Assembly (NCBI GenBank): GCA_027623235.1
Contig: JAQBVJ010000020.1
Span: 1-64,000, forward strand
Direction of reading: 5' to 3'
Length of the DNA: 64,000 nucleotides
From: Planctomycetota bacterium
Lineage (GTDB): Bacteria > Planctomycetota > Planctomycetia > Planctomycetales > Planctomycetaceae
This document shows positions 27,897 through 37,129 of this stretch, one piece after another (position 1 is the first letter of the stretch; each line of letters begins with the position of its first letter). The notes below the pieces were generated by a model. That model searched no databases and was not told the DNA's origin. It was given only the letters and a program-made list of their open reading frames with translations. The position numbers and the translations under genes were made by a program.

Positions 27897-27973
27897 GTAG
27901 CGGAACGGCGCAAGCCGTCCGGTCGATCGCAGGTCGACGCGCCGACATCGGTCGGCTTGCGCCGCTCCGCTAC
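27897..27973. repeat. Palindromic repeat GTAGCGGAACGGCGCAAGCC (second of a pair)
   Basis: Arms at 27897-27917 and 27953-27973 pair over 21 bases with a single mismatch that would be G-U in RNA, around a 35-base loop. It lies 22 bases from the first palindrome and has unrelated sequence, so two different repeat families sit side by side between the divergent genes. Confidence 0.75.
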
Positions 27974-28116
27974 TTCACAACGCGTGCGGCCGGCAATCGT
28001 CCCGTTGAACTGGTTTGTTTGCAATTCCACGCAGCAACCCAGGACACTGCGCACTGTCCGACGCTGATCGCTGATCCTGCGCGGAGTTTCTTCGCCTCTC
28101 TTGAGCTGCGACTCTC

Positions 28117-31100
28117 ATGAAAACTTTTCGAACATCTCTCGCCGTTTGTCTGGTCGCTCTGACCACGTCATTCGCCTCGGCCGCGATTCCGTCCGCTCAG
28201 CAGAAAGCGGCCGCTGAGCTGCTTTCGACGGCACAGCTTAAAGGCGGGTTCATCGTACATCTTGGGTGCGGCGATGGCTCATTGACCGCGGCTTTGAAGA
28301 CGAACGACCGGCTTCAGGTACACGGGCTGGCCCGGAGCGCGGAGGACGTCGCGAAAGCTCGCGAGACGATCTCTGCGGAAAAACTTTACGGCTCGGTGTC
28401 CGTGGAAAAGCTGTCCGGAGAAAAGCTGCCGTACATCGACAACTTTGTGAACCTCGTCGTCGTGTCCGACGCGAGCGGCATCAGTGACGAGGAAATCCTG
28501 CGAGTTCTCGCGCCGCAGGGAGTCGCGTTGACGAAGACCGGCGACGGCTGGAAGAAGGTCGTCAAGCCTCGCCCGAAAGAGATCGACGACTGGACTCATT
28601 TTCTGCACGACCCCAGCGGGAACGCGGTCGCTCACGACACGGTCGTCGGGCCGCCGCAGCATCTGCAGTGGCTGGGCAGCCCGCGCTGGTCCCGCCACCA
28701 CGACCGCATGGCCAGCATGAGCGCCCTCGTCTCGGCGGCCGGCCGGCTGTTTTACATCATGGACGAAGGCTCGCGCGTTTCGATTCAGATGCCGCCGGAA
28801 TGGATGCTCGTTGGCCGCGACGCGTTTAACGGAACGATCCTCTGGAAAAAATCGATCCCCACCTGGCATAACCACCTCTGGCCGCTGAAGAGCGGTCCGA
28901 CTCAGCTCGCCCGAAGACTCGTCGCGACAAAGGACGTCGTCTACGTGACTCTCGGGATCGAAGCTCCGGTCACGGCGATCGATTCTCAAACGGGCGAAGT
29001 TCTGAGGACGTTCAAGGAAACCGGCGGGACGGAAGAACTCATCGTCGACCAGGGAACAATCTTCGCCCTCGTCAACAAGGGCGAGTCTCAACTTAAAGAT
29101 TACAGACCGATCAACGCGGTCGTGGGCGACCAGGGCGACGTCGGCAAAAACTGGCGCTGGGACGAGAAGCCGCGCGTCGTGATGTCGGTTGACGCCGAGT
29201 CCGGCAAGGTCAACTGGAGCCGCACGACGCCCGTCGCTCCGCTGACGCTGACGACCGGGCCGAAGCGGGTTTACATTCACGACGGCACAAAAGTCGTCGC
29301 GATCGACCGGGCTTCCGGCGAAACCGCCTGGAGTTCCGAACCGTCCATCCGCCGCCGCACAGTGACGTTCAACTTCGGACCTCGGCTGGTCGTTTTCAAA
29401 AACGTCCTGCTGTACGCGGGCGGCGAGCGGACGATGAAGGCCTTCGACGAAGCTACCGGCAAGGTGCTGTGGGAAGCTCCGCACGATCGCTCGGGTTATC
29501 AGTCGCCGGAAGATCTGCTCGTGATGCAGGGGCTCGTGTGGTCAGCTCCGACGACCAGCGGCAAGGACACGGGCACGTTCACCGGTCGAGACGTCTTCAC
29601 CGGTGAAGTCAAAGTTGAGTTCCCGCCGAACCTCGACCCGTACTGGTTCCACCATCGCTGCTACATCGCCAAGGCGACCGACCGATTCATCATGCCGTCT
29701 CGAACGGGCATCGAATTTGTCGACCCGGAAAAGAAGGACTGGGACATCCACCACTGGGTCCGCGGCGGCTGTCTTTACGGGATCATGCCGTGCAACGGGC
29801 TGACCTATGCTCCGCCGCACAACTGTGCCTGCTATCCCGAGGCGAAACTTTACGGCTTCAACGCGCTGGCGTCGGCGAGTCCGTCCCGCGAGGTTCCTGA
29901 CGAAGTCCCCGAAGAAGACCGCATCGAAAAAGGTCCGGCGTTCGGAAAGGCCGACGGTCCCGACGCGGGCGACGACGAGTGGCCGACGTTCCGGCACGAC
30001 AAATCGCGCAGCGGATCGACCACGATGAACGTCGCGCCGAAACTCGCCGGAGACTGGGAAACGGAACTCGGCGGCAACCTGACGAGCGTGACCGTCGCCG
30101 AAGGAAGACTCTTCGTGGCAAGCACCGATACCCACACGGTCCACGCGCTTGACGCAAACGACGGAAAGAAACTGTGGAGCTTCTTCGCTGGCGCGCGAGT
30201 CGACTCGCCGCCAACGATCGAAAAAGGACGAGCCTGCTTCGGAGCCAACGACGGCTGGATTTACTGTGTCCGCGCTTCGGACGGAGAACTCGTGTGGCGT
30301 TACCGCGGAGCTCCGGTCGACCGCCGGCTGATGGCCTTTGAGCAGCTCGAATCGGTCTGGCCGGTTCACGGGAGTGTGCTCGTTCAAAACGGAAACGTGT
30401 TCGCTGTTGCCGGACGGTCGAACTTCCTGGACGGCGGCCTGCGGTTTCTGAAACTCGACGCACAAAGCGGCAGCAAGCTGGCCGAAACGATCATCGACGA
30501 GGTCGATCCGGAAACGGGCGGCAACCTTCAGGACCGTCACGAGGTGCTGCAGATGCCGGTCGGCCTGCCGGACATTCTATCGAGCAACGGCGATTCCATT
30601 TTCATGAAGTCGCAGCGGCTCGATCAGGAAGGCAAACGGTTTGAGATCGGCCCGAACTCGGCGGACTTCGCCGGTCAGGCGTCGGTTCACAAAGGCGAGA
30701 ACGCTCACTTGTTCGCTCCGATGGGCTTCCTGGATGACACCTGGTTCCACCGTTCGTACTGGGTCTACGGTCGCAGCTTTGCCGGCGGACATGCCGGTTA
30801 CTACCAGGCCGGGCGGTTTGCTCCGGCGGGCCGGATTCTGGTTTCCGACAAAGACAACGTGTACGGCTTCGGCCGGAAGCCCGAGCACCTGCGCTGGACG
30901 ACGGTCCTCGAACATCAGTTGTTCTCAGCTCCGAAGGTGGCGCCGGAAGTTCCTGAAGCCGCGAAAGCTCGTCGACGAGGTGCTCCCACCGGAGCCTCTG
31001 TCCGCATTGAGCTTTCCAAAAAGTTCGACCCGAGCGGCAAAGCGGTCCTTGTCGAAGCGTGGGTTCATCCCGAAAAACCGAAGGGAGTCATCGTGGCTCA

Positions 31101-32013
31101 CGGCGGCCCGGCGAACGGCTACGCCCTTTACATGAAGCAGGGCAAGCCGGTCTTCGCGGCTCGCGTCAAAGACGAACTGGTTGAAGTCTCCGGCAAAGAG
31201 CCGATCGTCAAGAAGTGGTCTCACCTGGTCGGAGTTCTGACCGCGGACAAAAAAGTCGAGCTCTACATCAACGGTTTCAAAGTCGACTCGAAAGACGCTC
31301 CCGGCCTCATTCCGACCGCCCCGGCTCAGTCGATCGAAATCGGAGCCGACGAAGGCAGCGCGGTCGCCGAATACGTCAGCCCGAACACCTTCACGGGTGT
31401 CATCGACGAAGTGAAGATCCTGCACGGCGAGTTCACGTCCGACGACCTGGAAAAGGTCTTCGCGAATCCCAAAGAAACGCAGCCACTGAAAGGCCGCGTG
31501 GTTCTGTTGTGCTCGTTCGATGACGGCAAAGCTCAGGACGCCTCGGGCCTGGCTCATCACGGCCAGATCGTCGGCGCGCAATCTGTTACCGGCAAAACAA
31601 AGATGGGTCTGCACTTTGAGGCTGGCAAAGGCGGCGGCGCAGGCCAGCCGCAAAGCCCGTCCTTCGTCGAGCCGAACTGGACGAAAGACGTGCCGCTTCT
31701 GGTGCGGGCGATGATCAAGACGGGCGACGTCCTCTTCATCTGCGGTCCGGCCGACATCATCGATGAAAAAGAGACGTTCGAGAGACTGACAAAAGGCGAT
31801 GAGTCCGTTCAGAAACTTCTGGCCGAACAGGACGCACTGCTGGACGGAGCCGACGGTTCCGTGCTGCGGGCGATTTCGGCAAAGACGGGAGAGACGCTCG
31901 CCGAGATTAAACTCGACGCGCTGCCCGTCTGGGACGGCATGGCCGCGGCGAAGGGACGGGTTTATCTGGCGACGAAAGATGGCAAGGTGCGTTGCCTGAC
32001 TGCAGCCGAATAG
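28117..32013 (+). CDS. Exported giant protein: methyltransferase-like domain + PQQ beta-propeller + LamG
   Basis: 1298 residues with a clear signal peptide (MKTFRTSLAVCLVALTTSFASA). Residues about 30-150 resemble a class I SAM methyltransferase: GGFIVHLGCGDGSLTAAL is motif I, and EEILRVLAPQGVAL matches the late strand of that fold. From about 165 onward come PQQ/quinoprotein-type repeats (AFNGTILWKKSIP, DSQTGEVLRTF, DAESGKVNWSRTT, DRASGETAWSSEP, DEATGKVLWEAP, and again after 620). A LamG/concanavalin-like domain lies at about 960-1140 (KAVLVEAWVHPEKPKGVIVAHG). Likely periplasmic or surface-attached. The methyltransferase-like part should have no SAM supply there and may only be a structural relic. 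The function of the whole is unknown. Confidence 0.78.
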   Translation: MKTFRTSLAVCLVALTTSFASAAIPSAQQKAAAELLSTAQLKGGFIVHLGCGDGSLTAALKTNDRLQVHGLARSAEDVAKARETISAEKLYGSVSVEKLSGEKLPYIDNFVNLVVVSDASGISDEEILRVLAPQGVALTKTGDGWKKVVKPRPKEIDDWTHFLHDPSGNAVAHDTVVGPPQHLQWLGSPRWSRHHDRMASMSALVSAAGRLFYIMDEGSRVSIQMPPEWMLVGRDAFNGTILWKKSIPTWHNHLWPLKSGPTQLARRLVATKDVVYVTLGIEAPVTAIDSQTGEVLRTFKETGGTEELIVDQGTIFALVNKGESQLKDYRPINAVVGDQGDVGKNWRWDEKPRVVMSVDAESGKVNWSRTTPVAPLTLTTGPKRVYIHDGTKVVAIDRASGETAWSSEPSIRRRTVTFNFGPRLVVFKNVLLYAGGERTMKAFDEATGKVLWEAPHDRSGYQSPEDLLVMQGLVWSAPTTSGKDTGTFTGRDVFTGEVKVEFPPNLDPYWFHHRCYIAKATDRFIMPSRTGIEFVDPEKKDWDIHHWVRGGCLYGIMPCNGLTYAPPHNCACYPEAKLYGFNALASASPSREVPDEVPEEDRIEKGPAFGKADGPDAGDDEWPTFRHDKSRSGSTTMNVAPKLAGDWETELGGNLTSVTVAEGRLFVASTDTHTVHALDANDGKKLWSFFAGARVDSPPTIEKGRACFGANDGWIYCVRASDGELVWRYRGAPVDRRLMAFEQLESVWPVHGSVLVQNGNVFAVAGRSNFLDGGLRFLKLDAQSGSKLAETIIDEVDPETGGNLQDRHEVLQMPVGLPDILSSNGDSIFMKSQRLDQEGKRFEIGPNSADFAGQASVHKGENAHLFAPMGFLDDTWFHRSYWVYGRSFAGGHAGYYQAGRFAPAGRILVSDKDNVYGFGRKPEHLRWTTVLEHQLFSAPKVAPEVPEAAKARRRGAPTGASVRIELSKKFDPSGKAVLVEAWVHPEKPKGVIVAHGGPANGYALYMKQGKPVFAARVKDELVEVSGKEPIVKKWSHLVGVLTADKKVELYINGFKVDSKDAPGLIPTAPAQSIEIGADEGSAVAEYVSPNTFTGVIDEVKILHGEFTSDDLEKVFANPKETQPLKGRVVLLCSFDDGKAQDASGLAHHGQIVGAQSVTGKTKMGLHFEAGKGGGAGQPQSPSFVEPNWTKDVPLLVRAMIKTGDVLFICGPADIIDEKETFERLTKGDESVQKLLAEQDALLDGADGSVLRAISAKTGETLAEIKLDALPVWDGMAAAKGRVYLATKDGKVRCLTAAE

Positions 32014-32319
32014 ACCGTCGCCGGAGCGGTTGGTGCCTCGTCGACTCGCGGACTTTTTTAACAGAAGGCACGAAGATCACGAAGGAATTGCTGGCGGGTC
32101 TGGCGATGATCGTGCCGTTCGGACCTGGTCACGCTGGACTTCGTTCGCTTCGTTGCTTCTGTTCGCTTCGTTGCTTCTGTTCAATTGACTGGCTGGCTGG
32201 CTGGATGCGGCCCCGGACTTTGCGATCGGTAACCCAGCCCCGCCTTACAAACAAGTCCGCTTAGCGCACTTTCAGAGTTGGCCTTCCGGGCTTGTATGAA
32301 GACCAATCCTGAAAGTCCA
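32014..32319. other. Intergenic region with short direct repeats
   Basis: 306 bases between two convergent genes. It holds TTTTTTAACAGAAGGCACGA (around 32055), which looks like a planctomycete intergenic repeat, and the tandem repeats listed at 32144. No ORF of coding character is seen. Confidence 0.5.
32144..32205. repeat. Tandem direct repeats: 18-bp unit twice, then CTGG x4
   Basis: TTCGCTTCGTTGCTTCTG occurs twice in perfect tandem (32144-32161, 32162-32179). A short spacer follows, then CTGG four times at about 32189-32204. The pattern suggests slippage and has no apparent coding role. Confidence 0.8.
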
Positions 32320-33798
32320 TTAGTACGCGGCGGCGAGTGCTCGTCGCGAATTGTCAGCCGGCTCGGGGTGACGTTCGACGCAGCCCAGTTCGGCTGTCAC
32401 GGCGATCGTGCCGCCTTCGCCGAGGGCTGCTTCGAGCAAGCTCACGGCCGCGGCGATTGGAAGTCCTACCGCGAAGGCGGCTTTGAACAGGAACCGTTTT
32501 GCCGGACTCAGGCTGCGTGCGTCTTCGTGGTCGCCACCTCGGTGCAGCAGTGAGTACAGGCTGTTGCGAGGCGAACCGCTCGCCCGATTAAAGGCGCTCT
32601 GCAGCCAGCCGAACGGATTCTGCAGAGCGGCGAAGTGGCGGCACGATTGCTTTGCGAAACCGTGTCGATGCAACAGCAGCGACAGCGTGTCCGGCGAGAA
32701 GTGGTAAAGGTGTCTCGGCAGGTCAAGGTGGAACCAGTCCGCACCGGCCCAGCGCGACTGCCAGCTCGCGAAGTTCGGCACGGCCAGCACGAGTCGTCCG
32801 CCGGGCTTCAGGATGCGGCGAATTTCCGACAGCGTTCGACCCGGCTGCGGCAGATGTTCCAGGACGTGCCACAGCACAACAGCGTCCATCGAGTTCGTTT
32901 CGTAGCCGGCTTCGGTGAGGTCGGACGCGATGCGAACGTGGGCTCGCGGATCGACTCCGGCGGCGGCTTCTGCGGAGATCTCAACACCGTGCGCGGTGTA
33001 GCCCAGGTCGAGCGCGGCACGCAGCATCACGCCCCGTCCGCACCCCACATCGAGAACGTGCGATCCGGCGGGGATTCCCTTCAGCAGAGATCGGACGCGG
33101 GCTCGCGATCCGGCCCGGACACCCGACTCGACCAGCGGCTCAAACTTCGCGCTGGGCGTACCGTAATACTCGGCCGGATAAAACGATTTGATTCGAGTCA
33201 CGTCCGGCATGGGAAACAGCGAGCCCAGTCCGCACGAAACGCACTCAACAAGCTGCTCGGAAACACCTTCGATCGAGTACTTCCGCAGTGCCGTCGTGCC
33301 GCCACAAATGACGCACGGATTGGTCGCGACCGCGCTCGGCCACGCAAACGCTTCGACTCGCGGGTGCTCGGAAATCGAATCCGCGGGCGCAACTGTTTCT
33401 GCTGGCTGCTCGTCCGCGGTCTTGATGAGCTCTTCCAGCTGGTCCAGTCGCCGCAGAATCTCCTTCGGGTGACGCACCTCAACGCGGTCACCGTGCCAGA
33501 CAATTCGCTCGTCGGAGGCGTCGGCCTCGGGGGCGTTGGCTTCGGCGAGCCCGGCATCGACCGCCGCGAGCAGTTCGTTGACGCGGCTCGGATGCGAATA
33601 CTGCGTGACGCGGCTGCGGGTCCGGTCGCTCTCTTCGCGACTTCTTGCTGTCGACACGAGTTCGCTCGCCATTTCCTCCATCTCCAGGAAATCGCGAGTC
33701 GACTGACTTTGCTCGGACAGGGTGCCTTCGCGAGCTGTCCGACGGGCGCCGGTGAGGGTCGATGCGACAGGCGAGGCGGGATCGGCGGGGATGGACAT
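32320..33798 (-). CDS. Class I SAM-dependent methyltransferase with N-terminal helical region and zinc ribbon
   Basis: 492 residues from the ATG at 33798, where AGGAG lies nine bases upstream; the frame runs further back without support. Residues 1-150 are Ser/Glu-rich and helical. A zinc-ribbon-like pair CVIC and CVSC surrounds about 165-195, as in the Methyltransf_23 proteins that act on sugars or lipid heads. The methyltransferase proper starts at HVLDVGCGRGVMLRAALDLG (motif I, near 255), then MDAVVLWHVLEHLPQPGRTL (motif IV) and LKPGGRLVLAVPNF. The end is Arg/Ala-rich. The N-terminal half resembles a scaffold for a multi-enzyme glycan cluster, but the neighbours here are unrelated. Substrate unknown. 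Confidence 0.83.
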   Translation of the reverse strand: MSIPADPASPVASTLTGARRTAREGTLSEQSQSTRDFLEMEEMASELVSTARSREESDRTRSRVTQYSHPSRVNELLAAVDAGLAEANAPEADASDERIVWHGDRVEVRHPKEILRRLDQLEELIKTADEQPAETVAPADSISEHPRVEAFAWPSAVATNPCVICGGTTALRKYSIEGVSEQLVECVSCGLGSLFPMPDVTRIKSFYPAEYYGTPSAKFEPLVESGVRAGSRARVRSLLKGIPAGSHVLDVGCGRGVMLRAALDLGYTAHGVEISAEAAAGVDPRAHVRIASDLTEAGYETNSMDAVVLWHVLEHLPQPGRTLSEIRRILKPGGRLVLAVPNFASWQSRWAGADWFHLDLPRHLYHFSPDTLSLLLHRHGFAKQSCRHFAALQNPFGWLQSAFNRASGSPRNSLYSLLHRGGDHEDARSLSPAKRFLFKAAFAVGLPIAAAVSLLEAALGEGGTIAVTAELGCVERHPEPADNSRRALAAAY

Positions 33799-34058
33799 AC
33801 TTCTTCGCTCCTGAAAACCAAGGTCCGCAAACCTAGGTCGCGAAGACGGCGGCTGCGGGATTCGCCGCGGCGCTGTGACAAAATTCGGAATTGTCGCGTG
33901 AGTCCGGGCAGGCTGGGCGGACGGCTCTTGATGTGCCGTCTGATCCGGTTTCGCAAGTTGCTCTTTGTTTGCGGAGAGTCTGCTACAATCCCGCCCTGAG
34001 ACGATTTGAATGCCGAGCGGTGCTCTTCTGTGCCGCCACGAACGGAGGCGATTGCGGC

Positions 34059-37000
34059 GTGACAACGGAGATTTCCGAATCTGAAAACCTCGAAGCGGTC
34101 GAGGCGAAGACGCACGAGATTGGCGACTGGCTGCAGTCTCATCTGCACCGTCGGCGACCGTCGATCTTTGAGAAACGCTGGTGGGACGACCGGATCCTGT
34201 CCTGGGCGATGGCCGACGAGTCGGTCAAAGTTCAGATGTTCCGCTTCGTCGACGTGCTGCCCATGCTGACTCATCACGAGCAGGTCGCGCGGCACCTGCA
34301 GGAGTACTTCGAAGAGGTCGACGAGAAACTTCCCAGCGCGGCTCGACTGGTGCTCGACCACGCTGGACCAAACACGATCCTCGGCCGGGCCCTCGCCGTG
34401 AACGCGCGCTCGAACGCGCGACGGATGGCGAATCGATTTATCGCTGGCTCGACCAGTGAAGAAGTCCTGCAGTCGGTCACGAAGCTCCGCAAACAGGGTT
34501 TTGCGTTTACGCTCGACTTGCTGGGCGAGGCGGTCGTCAGCGAGCCTGAAGCGATCGCCTATAAACAGTCCTACCTCAACCTGATCGACGATCTCGCCCC
34601 GAACGTCAACGGGTGGTCGGAAGACGCGACCCTCGACTGCGACGACCGCGGTCCAATTCCCCGATTAAACGTCTCGCTGAAGCTGTCGGCACTGTTCAGT
34701 CAGTTCCGGCCGGTCGATCCTGTCGGCACGGCCGAGGCCGTCAAAAAACGACTGCGGCCGATCCTGCGCCGGGCGCAGCGGAATTCGGCGTACGTCCATT
34801 TCGACATGGAGCAGTACTCGTACAAAGATCTCACGCTGGAGATTTTCAAACAGGTTCTGATGGAGGACGAGTTTCGCGACTACGCCGACGTCGGCATCGT
34901 CATCCAGACTTACCTGAAGGATGCCGAGCGGGATCTGATGTCTCTTCGCGAGTGGGTCGCCGAACGCGGCACGCCGATTACCGTGCGGCTGGTCAAAGGC
35001 GCGTACTGGGATTACGAAACGGTCATCGCCGAGCAACGTGGCTGGCCGGTCCCCGTGTTCACTCAGAAGTGGCAGTCGGATGCCTGCTTCGAGCGGCTGA
35101 GCCGATTCCTCGTCGAGAATCACAAGGCCCTTCGGCCGGCCTTCGCCAGCCACAATCTGCGCAGCCTCGCCCACGCTGTCGCCTGGGCTGAGACACGTGG
35201 CCTGTCGAAATCGGCCTACGAAATTCAGATGCTGTACGGCATGGGCGGCGAGCATGCCGAGCTGTTTCGTGAGCGTGGTCACCGCGTTCGCTACTACACA
35301 CCGTTCGGCGAACTGCTGCCGGGGATGTCGTACCTCGTGCGGCGGCTGCTGGAAAATACGTCCAACGATTCCTTCCTGAGGCACAGCCTCACCGAAGATA
35401 TTCCGCGAGAAAAACTGATGGCCAAACCAACCGGCTCTGATTCCAGTTCCAGTTCCACAGCGACCGCCGAGGAACCTCGTCCCGCGCTGCTCGATTTTCA
35501 AAACGAGCCTCCTGCCGACTTCAGCAAGGCAGAAACCCGCGAAGCTTTCGCCGCAGCACTGAAAGAGGTTGCGGAAGATTTCGGCGCCGAGTATCCCCTG
35601 GTGATCGGTGGCCGCACCGTCGACACGAAAGGCCAGATTGTCAGCCGCAACCCGTCGCAGTCGGATCAGATCGTCGGCATCGTTTCCTCCGCCTCGCCCA
35701 ACGACGCGGCTGACGCGATCGACTCGGCGCGGAAAGCCTTTGTGACCTGGTCGAAGATCGAACAACATTACCGCTCGGAATACCTGACGCTGCTCGCCCG
35801 CGGGATGCGCGAACGCCGCTTCGAGCTTGCCGCGTGGATGGTTTACGAATGCGGCAAGACCTGGGCCGAGGCCGATGGTGACGTCTGCGAGGCGATCGAC
35901 TTCTGCATGTACTACTCGCTTCAGGCGACGGACCTGCTGGCCGCAAAAGAGTTCAATCTGGCCGGCGAGGAGAACACCTATTTCTACAAGCCACGCGGCG
36001 TCGCGGTCGTGATCTCGCCGTGGAATTTTCCGCTCGCCATTCTGGTCGGCATGACGAGTGCCGCTCTGGTCACCGGCAATACCGTCATCATGAAGCCGGC
36101 CGAGCAGGCGTCGGTCATCGCCGCGAAGTTCATGGAGATCGCTCAGGAAGCCGGCATCCCGGACGGAGTGCTCAACCTGCTGCCAGGCGTCGGTGAAGAA
36201 GTGGGACCCGAACTGGTCAGCAGCCCGGACATCGATGTCATCGCCTTTACCGGCTCGCGCGACGTCGGGCTGGAGATCAACCGGACGGCCGCCGAGTCCG
36301 ATCCCAGACAGCACGGTGTCAAGAAAGTCATCGCCGAAATGGGCGGTAAGAATGCGATCATCGTCGATGACGACGCCGACCTCGACGAAGCCGTCCACGG
36401 TGTCGTCGAAAGCGCATTCGGCTACGCCGGACAGAAATGCTCGGCCTGCTCACGCGTCATCATACTGAGCTCAATCTACGCGAAGTTTATGAAACGTCTT
36501 GTGGCCGCGACTCGAAGTCTGACCGTTGGCCCGGCCGACGACCCGGCCAGCAGCGTCGGACCCGTCATCGATGAGGCGGCCGTCGAGCAGATCCGCAAGT
36601 ACATCGAGATCGGCCGGCAGGAAAACCGACTCGTCAGCGAATACCCCATCGACGAATCGCTCGCCGCGCGGGGCTGCTTTGTCGGGCCTCACATTTTCGG
36701 AGACGTCGACCCCAGCTCACGGATTGCTCAGGAAGAAATCTTCGGCCCCGTCCTGGCCTGCATTTCGGTCGACAATCTGGATGAGGCGATCGCGATTGCC
36801 AACGACACGGACTACGCCCTCACCGCCGGCATCTTCAGTCGCAGCCCTGCCAATCTGAAACGCTGTGCCACCGAGCTGATTGCCGGCAACCTGTACATCA
36901 ACCGCGGCACGACCGGAGCTCTCGTCAACCGCCAGCCGTTCGGCGGCTTCCGCATGTCGGGCATCGGCAGCAAGGCCGGCGGACCCGACTACCTCGCTCA

Positions 37001-37067
37001 GTTTGTTCTGCCGGTCAACATCACCGAAAATACGCTGCGACGAGGCTTCGCCCCCGAAGCGGATTGA
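34059..37067 (+). CDS. putA: Bifunctional proline dehydrogenase / L-glutamate-gamma-semialdehyde dehydrogenase
   Basis: 1002 residues from a GTG at 34059 with ACGGAGG upstream. It oxidises proline to glutamate in two steps: FAD-linked PRODH, then NAD-linked P5C dehydrogenase. The PRODH domain (about 80-480) shows FTLDLLGEAVVSEPEA, LKLSALFSQF, YVHFDMEQYSYKDLTLEIF, RLVKGAYWDYE and FASHNLRSLAHA. The P5CDH domain (about 510-1000) shows VVISPWNFPLAIL, KKVIAEMGGKNAII (general base Glu), GYAGQKCSACSRVI (nucleophile Cys) and AQEEIFGPVLA. There is no N-terminal ribbon-helix-helix repressor domain, so it is an enzyme-only PutA. A Ser-rich linker (about 455-470) joins the domains. Followed at 62 bases by MIOX. 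Confidence 0.95.
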   Translation: MTTEISESENLEAVEAKTHEIGDWLQSHLHRRRPSIFEKRWWDDRILSWAMADESVKVQMFRFVDVLPMLTHHEQVARHLQEYFEEVDEKLPSAARLVLDHAGPNTILGRALAVNARSNARRMANRFIAGSTSEEVLQSVTKLRKQGFAFTLDLLGEAVVSEPEAIAYKQSYLNLIDDLAPNVNGWSEDATLDCDDRGPIPRLNVSLKLSALFSQFRPVDPVGTAEAVKKRLRPILRRAQRNSAYVHFDMEQYSYKDLTLEIFKQVLMEDEFRDYADVGIVIQTYLKDAERDLMSLREWVAERGTPITVRLVKGAYWDYETVIAEQRGWPVPVFTQKWQSDACFERLSRFLVENHKALRPAFASHNLRSLAHAVAWAETRGLSKSAYEIQMLYGMGGEHAELFRERGHRVRYYTPFGELLPGMSYLVRRLLENTSNDSFLRHSLTEDIPREKLMAKPTGSDSSSSSTATAEEPRPALLDFQNEPPADFSKAETREAFAAALKEVAEDFGAEYPLVIGGRTVDTKGQIVSRNPSQSDQIVGIVSSASPNDAADAIDSARKAFVTWSKIEQHYRSEYLTLLARGMRERRFELAAWMVYECGKTWAEADGDVCEAIDFCMYYSLQATDLLAAKEFNLAGEENTYFYKPRGVAVVISPWNFPLAILVGMTSAALVTGNTVIMKPAEQASVIAAKFMEIAQEAGIPDGVLNLLPGVGEEVGPELVSSPDIDVIAFTGSRDVGLEINRTAAESDPRQHGVKKVIAEMGGKNAIIVDDDADLDEAVHGVVESAFGYAGQKCSACSRVIILSSIYAKFMKRLVAATRSLTVGPADDPASSVGPVIDEAAVEQIRKYIEIGRQENRLVSEYPIDESLAARGCFVGPHIFGDVDPSSRIAQEEIFGPVLACISVDNLDEAIAIANDTDYALTAGIFSRSPANLKRCATELIAGNLYINRGTTGALVNRQPFGGFRMSGIGSKAGGPDYLAQFVLPVNITENTLRRGFAPEAD

Positions 37068-37129
37068 GAATTTGGCGAGGGCGACTGGGCCGGCAAACGC
37101 CGCTCGCGTCCCGTTCGTCGGAGATTTTC

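Noticed and set aside
24593..28054. Longer N-terminus for the sugar dehydrogenase, starting at 28054
   Set aside because: The extra 86 codons run through two hairpin repeats and would put the signal peptide in the interior of the protein.
32144..32205. Origin or iteron-like repeats
   Set aside because: Only two 18-bp units and a CTGG run, with no DnaA boxes, rep gene or AT-rich stretch nearby.
34665..36398. 577-codon minus-strand open frame opposite putA
   Set aside because: A shadow of the strongly supported PRODH/P5CDH gene; no motif or ribosome site.
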